Shown: positions 28,601 through 31,498 of the stretch, piece by piece | Layout of the letters: every line of letters begins with the position of its first letter | Numbering within the stretch: the stretch's first letter is position 1 | The notes under the pieces: model-generated | What the model was told of the DNA's origin: nothing | Seen by the model: only the letters and a program-made list of their open reading frames with translations | Database searches by the model: none | NCBI GenBank assembly: GCA_003427395.1 | Contig: BFEA01000353.1 | Coordinates: 1,055,843-1,087,340, forward strand | Length of the DNA stretch: 31,498 bases | Direction: 5' to 3' | DNA from: Chara braunii | Lineage: Eukaryota > Streptophyta > Charophyceae > Charales > Characeae | Made by a program: the position numbers and the translations under genes

Positions 28601-29229
28601 GCTTAGACAGTTAGGATTGGTTTGCAAAACAACATCGTGGTCATGGTTTGTTAATGCTGTCATCTTCTCTCAAGTTCAGTGCTTAACTGCAGTTTGGGGT
28701 TGGTAAGGGTATATACCTCTGGTGAACGGTTCTGTTAATGATGATTGAACGCTGATGGGTTGGGTTCGATTCCTTTTTGGTTTCTTGTTCCTTTGAGGTG
28801 GGGAGTCCTAATAGGATTGGTTTGCAAAACAACATCGTGGTCATGGTTTGTTAATGCTGTCATCTTCTCTCAAGTTCAGTGCTTAACTGCAGTTTGGGGT
28901 TTGTAAGGCGATGCATATACCTCTGGTGAACGGTTCTGTTAATGATGATTGAACGCTGATGGGTTGGGTTCGATTCCTTTTTGGTTTCTTGTTCCTTCGA
29001 GGTGGGGGGGGAACGAGGAATTTGAGGCGGGAGGGGATGGTGAGGGAGGGGTAGTTGCGTGAAGGGGCCTGTTTGTGGCTTGTGGGACTCCTCGGTGTGT
29101 GTATGTGTAGCGACTTGGAAACATACATCTCTGCAGATGATTTGCGGATAAACCTTTGGAATCTCGAAGTGAGTGATCAGAGCTTCAACATTGTTGACAT
29201 CAAGCCCGTCAACATGGAAGACCTGACAG
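16087..29229 (+). CDS. PP2A regulatory subunit B, B55 type (partial; six exons in window)
   Basis: Substrate-targeting WD40 beta-propeller subunit of the PP2A Ser/Thr phosphatase. Join 16087..16190, 17127..17219, 17912..18031, 21218..21433, 26357..26448, 29111..29229: 744 nt, about 248 residues with no stop. Every junction is GT-AG and keeps phase. The blocks follow the plant B55 order: [12 protein letters not shown] and [14 protein letters not shown] (blade 1), [29 protein letters not shown] and [13 protein letters not shown], a variable loop, [20 protein letters not shown], then [14 protein letters not shown] and [16 protein letters not shown]. Family members have about 500 residues, so the N-terminal ~30 and the C-terminal half lie in exons not seen. 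The chain begins with two bases of a split codon and ends with one. Introns total about 12.4 kb and are packed with repeats. Likely a single functional gene, since no exon shows damage. Confidence 0.95.
16271..16335 (-). repeat. tRNA-like (Ile-GAT-like) SINE head in B55 intron
   Basis: On the minus strand, GTGGATGAAACGGTAC, then TGTTGATAAACAGATCACAAG and B box GTTCAAATCCC. It shares TTGATAAAC with 15567-15633. Too diverged for a working tRNA. Confidence 0.5.
16998..17039 (+). other. G-quadruplex-prone tract in B55 intron
   Basis: Six G runs of three to seven bases with loops of one to four: GGGAAGAGGGGGAGACGGGG, then GTTGGGGTTGGGGAGGGGGGG. It is on the sense strand about 90 bases before the exon b acceptor, so the pre-mRNA could fold into a G4. 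Confidence 0.7.
17127..17219 (+). CDS. B55 exon b
   Basis: 93 nt, phase 0 to phase 0; acceptor CTTCAGCAG, donor GAG/GTTAGT. Encodes [12 protein letters not shown] and then the conserved [13 protein letters not shown]. The tandem CAGCAG acceptor could allow a one-residue NAGNAG alternative. Confidence 0.93.
17912..18031 (+). CDS. B55 exon c (blade 2)
   Basis: 120 nt, phase 0 to 0; acceptor TTTTCAACAG, donor AAG/GTATCA. Encodes [20 protein letters not shown] and [18 protein letters not shown], nearly invariant in B55 proteins. Confidence 0.97.
18350..19330 (+). repeat. Degenerate ~200-bp tandem repeat in B55 intron 3
   Basis: Four diverged copies. Landmarks recur in order: CACTGTAACCCTTCAGACATG, TTTGGTACTTAGT or TTTGGCTGTGTCAATTTCG, CTGTGTCGTTCTTCATGCTC, ACCTTCGTCTCTCAGTTGC, then CTGATGATCC. 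Copies start near 18363, 18665, 18875 and 19078. Open frames here are repeat shadows. Confidence 0.7.
19495..19680. repeat. Composite SINE and hairpin-repeat remnant in B55 intron 3
   Basis: GCTATAATGACCGTAC near 19500 matches the right half of the hairpin at 26137-26212. TTTCCTTGTTTTCAAGGGGTGG at 19567 resembles the segment after the B box in 28613-29007. At 19619-19679, on the minus strand, AACAGATCACGAGTTCAAGTCC is a B-box-like tRNA remnant related to 16271-16335. Confidence 0.45.
21218..21433 (+). CDS. B55 exon d (variable loop)
   Basis: 216 nt, phase 0 to 0; acceptor AAGCGCAG, donor ATT/GTATGT. It begins [18 protein letters not shown], matching the family's VxEKKxKK...NxxPxK. It then carries a Gly/Ser/Pro/Arg-rich loop ([29 protein letters not shown]) with three Ser-Pro sites, and ends FPNLRLPSI, matching LPSLRLP. 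The loop length fits plant B55, which varies here. Confidence 0.92.
21600..21830 (+). repeat. tRNA-derived SINE candidate in B55 intron 4
   Basis: TTGGCAACTGCGACCTGG at about 21629 is A-box-like. GGACGGGTTCAAACCCAG at about 21659 has a perfect palindromic B box core. A body follows and ends in an A-rich tail (CAAAAAGCAAACAAACAAAC). The body motif CAGATTTCCTGGGG recurs at about 28418 in intron 5, so this is a dispersed family. Confidence 0.5.
22325..22452. mobile_element. Harbinger/Tourist-like MITE in B55 intron 4
   Basis: A 122-bp element, 22328-22449, with 19-bp imperfect terminal inverted repeats: GGGCATTGCTCCACTACTC and GAGTAGTGGAGAGAGGCCC, 16 of 19 paired. TTA flanks it on both sides (22325-22327, 22450-22452). 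A 3-bp TTA duplication with GGGC-starting TIRs is typical of PIF/Harbinger. No coding capacity. Confidence 0.75.
22453..23277. other. Unassigned part of B55 intron 4
   Basis: No gene or element recognised. A 115-codon frame at 22485-22832 has no family resemblance. Near 23090-23130 CTCACAATATC and CTCACAATGTC repeat. Purines become dense after 22980. Confidence 0.4.
23278..23320 (+). repeat. (GA)n microsatellite
   Basis: Interrupted GA repeat inside a purine-rich stretch of intron 4. Confidence 0.9.
23340..23900. other. GC-rich island with hairpin and PBS-like motif
   Basis: Unlike its surroundings, rich in GGCC, GGTACC and GCTGCGCTAATC repeats (three copies, about 23427-23522). A near-perfect hairpin lies at 23622-23651 (CTGGACCGTTGAT, loop CTGA, ATCGACGGTCCAG). 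TTGGCGCCCAAAATGTGG follows at about 23664; its first bases resemble a tRNA-Lys primer-binding site (TGGCGCCCAA). It may be the inner end of a decayed LTR element, but no paired LTR or gag-pol was found. Confidence 0.3.
24129..24310. mobile_element. MITE of the ACCACCACT family
   Basis: 182 bp, ending AGTGGTGGTTTAA at 24298-24310. The left end, TTGAACCAGTTCAC, is a mutated TIR. The interior (AAACCTGGTAAGTAGTGCTC, CGGCAGGCCACTTTG, GTGCAGTTG, GCCTCAC) matches 28449-28610 closely and 5768-5942 faintly. Confidence 0.65.
24373..25293. mobile_element. 921-bp TIR element of the ACCACCACT family carrying a tandem array
   Basis: Perfect 17-bp terminal inverted repeats: TTAAACCACCACTACCT at 24373-24389 and AGGTAGTGGTGGTTTAA at 25277-25293. 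The interior begins CCGAGCCTGTTTTTGCCG and holds a four-copy tandem repeat at 24486-24970. Open frames in it on both strands come from the repeat and show no transposase motif, so it is non-autonomous. It lies 62 bp right of another family member. Confidence 0.75.
24486..24970. repeat. Four-copy ~125-130-bp tandem repeat inside the TIR element
   Basis: Each unit has an A-rich block, CAACCACTCTTTGGACG, AAAAGCAGCTGGATACAGAA, then a GAGAGTGCC region and CCTCAGCAAACACGGCTGTA. Copies start near 24490, 24608, 24732 and 24865. The right two are nearly identical, and divergence grows to the left. Confidence 0.85.
25294..25653. other. Unassigned part of B55 intron 4
   Basis: No gene recognised. ACCAGTACCTCTGAGCCTCTTTTTG near 25307 echoes the start of the TIR element interior at 24380 (CACTACCTCCGAGCCTGTTTTTG), so another decayed copy may begin here. 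Short frames show no domain. Confidence 0.35.
25654..25684 (+). repeat. A31 homopolymer
   Basis: A long poly(A) run just upstream of the second U6 copy. Likely the tail of a separate + strand retroposon, but its 5' end and target duplication were not identified. Confidence 0.7.
25704..25824 (+). pseudogene. Second, truncated U6 snRNA retropseudogene in B55 intron 4
   Basis: The U6-like part, 25720-25793, starts GTCCTTCGGGGCATCCG and keeps AAAATTGGAACGATA, AAGAAGATTAGCATG and the terminal GTGGTCCAAATTT. The section between (GCCCCTGCGCAAGG to ATCGAGAA) is largely deleted, leaving about 74 bases. An A-rich tail GAAAAAAAGAAGAA follows. Imperfect flanking repeats AGGTTATGTATCTTGT (25704-25719) and AGGTTTCTGTATCTTGT (25808-25824) look like an aged target duplication. 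Older than the copy at 15308. Confidence 0.85.
26137..26212. repeat. Hairpin repeat of family B in B55 intron 4
   Basis: AGAACGTACGGTCATTTTTG at the left pairs with GCTATAATGACCATACGTAC and TGTTCT at the right. The middle CTGGACTGAAAGTGAGC matches the unit in cluster B (1951-2150: CTGTATTTGGCCTGAAAG). A small non-autonomous inverted-repeat element or structured repeat. Confidence 0.6.
26357..26448 (+). CDS. B55 exon e
   Basis: 92 nt, phase 0 to 2; acceptor GTGCTTCACAG, donor AG/GTATGT. Encodes [20 protein letters not shown] and YHINSISNN. The trailing AG joins the C of the next exon to make the conserved Ser of NNSD. Confidence 0.96.
26700..27060. other. Unassigned part of B55 intron 5
   Basis: No gene recognised. 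GGCTGCAAGAGGTGGGACTG and GCAAGAGGTGGGAGA form a short duplication near 26979-27010. Confidence 0.35.
27065..27530 (+). repeat. Minisatellite with 33-bp core, B55 intron 5
   Basis: The core at about 27263-27380 has four nearly perfect 33-bp units (CCTCAGCTACATGGCTTGCC, then TGTCCCACTTGCC). Flanking copies are looser variants such as GTGAGCTGCATGGCCTGCC. The 33-bp period keeps a reading frame open on both strands, but translations are pure repeat. Confidence 0.85.
27531..27662 (+). repeat. GAAGTTTCAAATGCATCTG short repeats
   Basis: Three clear copies and one diverged copy of CGAAGTTTCAAATGCATCTG separated by GACTCTCTACATGGTCTGAC-like spacers. Confidence 0.8.
27678..27824. repeat. Two adjacent inverted repeats, possible hAT-type MITE
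   Basis: AAAGCCCTGTTTGGTCCCTA (27678-27701 in full) is inverted at 27758-27781 (ACCATAAGGACTAAACAGGG), a 104-bp hairpin. CAAACCACAG at 27791-27800 is perfectly inverted at 27815-27824. CCCTGTTTGG-type ends are common in plant MITEs, but no clean target duplication was seen. Confidence 0.5.
27840..28448. other. Unassigned part of B55 intron 5
   Basis: GGTCGGGT/GGTTGGGT-like G-rich stretches at about 28028-28190 (GGGCAGG, then TTGGGTGAAGG). TTAGTTCAGATTTCCTGGGG at about 28411 matches the SINE candidate body at 21739. No gene recognised. Confidence 0.4.
28449..28610. mobile_element. Right-truncated MITE of the ACCACCACT family
   Basis: The left end TTAAACCACCAGTAC is intact. The interior (CAAACCTAGTAGTGCT, GGGGCAGGCCACTTTGG, GTGCAGTTGGAGGCTCAC) parallels 24129-24310. 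The right TIR is missing where the 200-bp tandem duplication begins. Confidence 0.6.
28613..29008 (+). repeat. Recent 200-bp tandem duplication carrying a B-box-like motif
   Basis: AGGATTGGTTTGCAAAACAA starts both copies (28613 and 28813). They are almost identical except for a 4-base indel (GGTAAGGGTATATA against TGTAAGGCGATGCATATA) and a few point changes. Each has GTTGGGTTCGATTCC, a B-box-like sequence, then TTTTTGGTTTCTTGTTCC. The right copy ends about 100 bp before exon f. Confidence 0.9.
29111..29229 (+). CDS. B55 exon f
   Basis: 119 nt; acceptor GTATGTGTAG, donor G/GTACAC. Encodes [20 protein letters not shown] and [16 protein letters not shown], the most conserved central blades. The following family block (EVITSAEFHP) was not found in the remaining 2.3 kb, so the next intron runs off the window. 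Confidence 0.97.
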
Positions 29230-29579
29230 GTACACACTTTTGTTATGCCTTATGGCGGATGCACAGCTCCTGCTGGGAACCAAAGACCAGAGGAAGAAAG
29301 GACCATGGGCCAATAGTCCATCCCCACTTCATTTGTCTCTCTCCCTGCCACACTTATACTCTGTCATCCTTACTTCCTTTGCGCCTGTTGTGACTGCACG
29401 TATGCTTCGCCGTGTCCAGGCCGCTTTCTCCTCCCTTGCTTCTTTGTGCCCTTTCTGTTTCCTTGGTTCTCCTTTCTATTGTTTTGTCAGTCTGTCAGTC
29501 AGTTCTGTTTGTTTCTTTGTCTCGCTTTGCCTCTTTTGTGACTGTCTGTTTTAATCTTCTCTTTGTCTTTGGTTGATGA
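29230..29579. other. Start of the B55 intron after exon f
   Basis: Begins with donor GTACAC. Pyrimidine-rich (TTTGTCTCTCTCCCTGCC, TCTGTTTGTTTCTTTG). No further B55 exon seen. Confidence 0.5.
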
Positions 29580-30310
29580 GGTGGGGATGGGCTGTCGGGG
29601 GATCAATGACATGACGCGAAGTGGCGAAGTATGAGTGAAAGGGAAATGGGGACAAGAGAGGGTTGCTGATATTTGGCGAGGAAGGGGAGACAGCAAGATG
29701 ATGAGAACATTGGGTGGAGTTTGTTGGTAGGGAAATGTTCAGATAGAGGGGGTTTGGCATTGGACAGGAAAGGTTTGGAACGTTGTGAAGAAGGAGGGTG
29801 TGGACAGCGAAGGCGGATAATGTTGTGAAAAGGAAGGTTTGCATTGCGGGGTTTGACATTTGACGTAAGGGGGGTTGGTGGGCGGCAGGAGTGGTTGCCC
29901 GACAAAGAGGGGTGGGGAGAAAGGGGGAGAATGATGCGAAGTTGGAAGATGTGGGCGGCGATGGGGGACAATGTTGTGAAAAAGGAAGGTTTGTGTTGGG
30001 GAGTTTGGCAGTTGAGGTAAGGGAGTTTGTGGGTGGCAGGAAGTGGTAAGGAGGGTGTGCGATAGGAAGCAGAGAAGGGTGCACAGTGTGGCTGCCAGTC
30101 AAAGAGGGGAGGGGATGGTTGTTTGGTGTGGAAGAGGCATGCCGGATGACAAAAATGGGTGGGATGAAGGTTTGTAAAGGTGAAAGGACGTGTGTGGCAG
30201 GATGGTGATGCCAGGTATGGAACAGAAAAAGGGGTGTGTACTAAAAGGAGGTTGAGGAGTAACAGGAGGGGTGTGTACTAAAAGGAGGTTGAGGAGTAGG
30301 AACTGAAGGA
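29580..30310 (+). repeat. G-rich degenerate tandem repeats
   Basis: Loose copies of about 160 bp share AATGTTGTGAAAAGGAAGGTT, GGGGTTTGACA and GTGGGCGGCAGG (near 29715, 29818 and 29968). At about 30232-30300, GGGGTGTGTACTAAAAGGAG and GTTGAGGAGTA are duplicated with a 40-bp period. Long minus-strand frames are shadows. Confidence 0.65.
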
Positions 30311-30495
30311 GAAGGGGTGTGCGCCCCCAAATCGCCAAAGAATGAAAAAGGAAGTAACTGCGGACGAGGTGAGGGGGTAGTGATAAAGAATCAAGACATT
30401 TTCCAGTGACCTGCGTTTGCAGTCCGCCAGGCCAGTGCATGACAATATGGGAAGCGGTTAAGACTCCAGGAGAACAATGTAGGCTGATCGCGTAA

Positions 30496-30783
30496 TGTCA
30501 AAAAACAAATGTTCTTGGTGTGAACGGGGAGAGTTGCTCTTTAATCAATGCAGAACCACAGTGGCATTGGACGCAGGAGGCAGTGGTGCCGCTGCATGTG
30601 GTCGTCCGAAAGGGTGTATTCGAATACGGGGTTGAGGTATGTCAAAAGACAATGTTCTTGGTGTGAATGGGGAGAGTTGTTCTTTAATCAATGCAGAACC
30701 GCAGTGGGAGTGGATGCAGGAGACGGTGGTGCAGCTGCATGTGGTGGTGCGAAAGGGTGTATTCGAATACGGGGTTGAGGTGT
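30496..30783 (+). repeat. 144-bp tandem duplication
   Basis: Copy 1 starts near 30496 and copy 2 near 30640. Shared blocks are ATGTTCTTGGTGTGAA, CTTTAATCAATGCAGAACC, GCTGCATGTGGT and GTGTATTCGAATACGGGGTT. Differences are scattered single bases. Confidence 0.9.
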
Positions 30784-31189
30784 ACTTTTGAAAGTCCGAG
30801 GGGCAAATGAGGATTGATATCCTAAAGCCAGGGAAGGTTGCTTTTCGAACTGTTCTCGGATGAAGAGAGGGGTGGTTGCTTGCTATCGTAGAATTGTTTC
30901 ATCCCTTTTGAAAAGTGCCTTGGGAACGAGGAGGGAGGGGACGAAGAGAAGTCTGCACGTGCACCTGCGTTGGGCAGAAAGGTAGTAGTGTCGGCCATGA
31001 TGATGATGGCACAATAGACGTGGCATGGGAGTTAGCATAGGATAATGGCGATGATGGTGTAGCGGTGATTTTCATTTGGGGTGAAGTTGAAGTGGAGGTA
31101 TGTTTTCAATCTGAACTTGGGAAAGCTACTGCTTTCCCTGTGTGGAGACAGCTTTGAGTGAAAAATGGCCTGCCAGGCAGGGTTGCACC

Positions 31190-31322
31190 CCCTGACGGTC
31201 GGCAGCCCTTGACTGGTCGGCTGCCGACCCGCCGACCAATCAGCTGGTCGGAACCTACCGGTCGGGGGACGTTGGCACCCTGCAAAAAAAATAAATAAAT
31301 ATATACAATATATATATATACT
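31190..31322. repeat. GGTCGG/CCGACC palindromic cluster and AT microsatellite
   Basis: GGTCGGCAGCC (31197-31207) is inverted at 31219-31229 (GGCTGCCGACC), with further GGTCGG and CCGACC copies to 31267. AAATAAATAAATATATACAA and a TA run follow at about 31284-31320. It may be a fold-back element; no clear ends. Confidence 0.55.
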
Positions 31323-31498
31323 AGCTTCCTGCTACGGTTTTTTCCGGTCAGGTCGAGCGGCAGTGGTCGGGGCTGTTACTAGGCGGCCATGCTGTGCCTC
31401 TAATGCCAGCGGCGTGTCTGGAGTGTATTTTTTGGCTGTGACAGACCTTTCTTTGTTTCGTGGATGTTTTGCTGGCTTGTGATGGGGTGTGAACCGAC

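Noticed and set aside
29230-31498. Further B55 exon after exon f
   Set aside because: No peptide like the next conserved block (EVITSAEFHP) was found in any + frame.

Overview
The window is eukaryotic, repeat-rich nuclear DNA. The only clear host gene is a fragment of the PP2A regulatory B subunit (B55 type), on the + strand and split by large introns. Its peptide blocks (for example [66 protein letters not shown]) follow the plant form of the family. Together with a degenerate chromovirus (Ty3/gypsy), this suggests a streptophyte with a large genome. A charophyte alga such as Chara is plausible but cannot be proved from this sequence.

Layout. 1-0.7 kb: a cysteine/histidine-rich RING-like coding remnant with an in-frame stop, followed by a purine-rich tail. 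0.8-3.0 kb: satellite-like and hairpin repeats, then about 750 bp of C/T-rich minisatellite. 3.58-4.86 kb: a solo LTR with a short target duplication. 4.86-6.2 kb: tandem repeats, a 32-bp minisatellite and a 175-bp MITE. 6.22-15.14 kb: a decayed chromovirus on the minus strand. Left to right it has the 3' LTR, integrase with chromodomain, RNase H, RT, protease, gag, leader and a partial 5' LTR. Stops and frameshifts break it, and it contains a 165-base assembly gap. 15.3 kb: a poly(A)-tailed U6 snRNA retropseudogene with a perfect 18-bp target duplication.

From 16.09 kb to beyond the right edge lies the B55 gene. Six consecutive exons (104, 93, 120, 216, 92 and 119 nt) join in frame through GT-AG introns of 936, 692, 3186, 4923 and 2662 bp. 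The first coding exon(s) and the C-terminal half were not found. The introns hold tRNA-like SINE remnants, MITEs of at least three terminal types, a 921-bp inverted-repeat element containing a four-copy tandem array, a second U6 retropseudogene, minisatellites and recent tandem duplications. A (GT)20 tract ends six bases before the acceptor AG of the first visible exon.

No bacterial-style operon, CRISPR array, rRNA or intact functional tRNA was seen. The most unusual content is the pair of LINE-style U6 retrocopies, a TIR family ending in TTAAACCACCACTACC, a chromovirus with mismatched LTRs, and a B55 gene whose introns have become a repeat sink.
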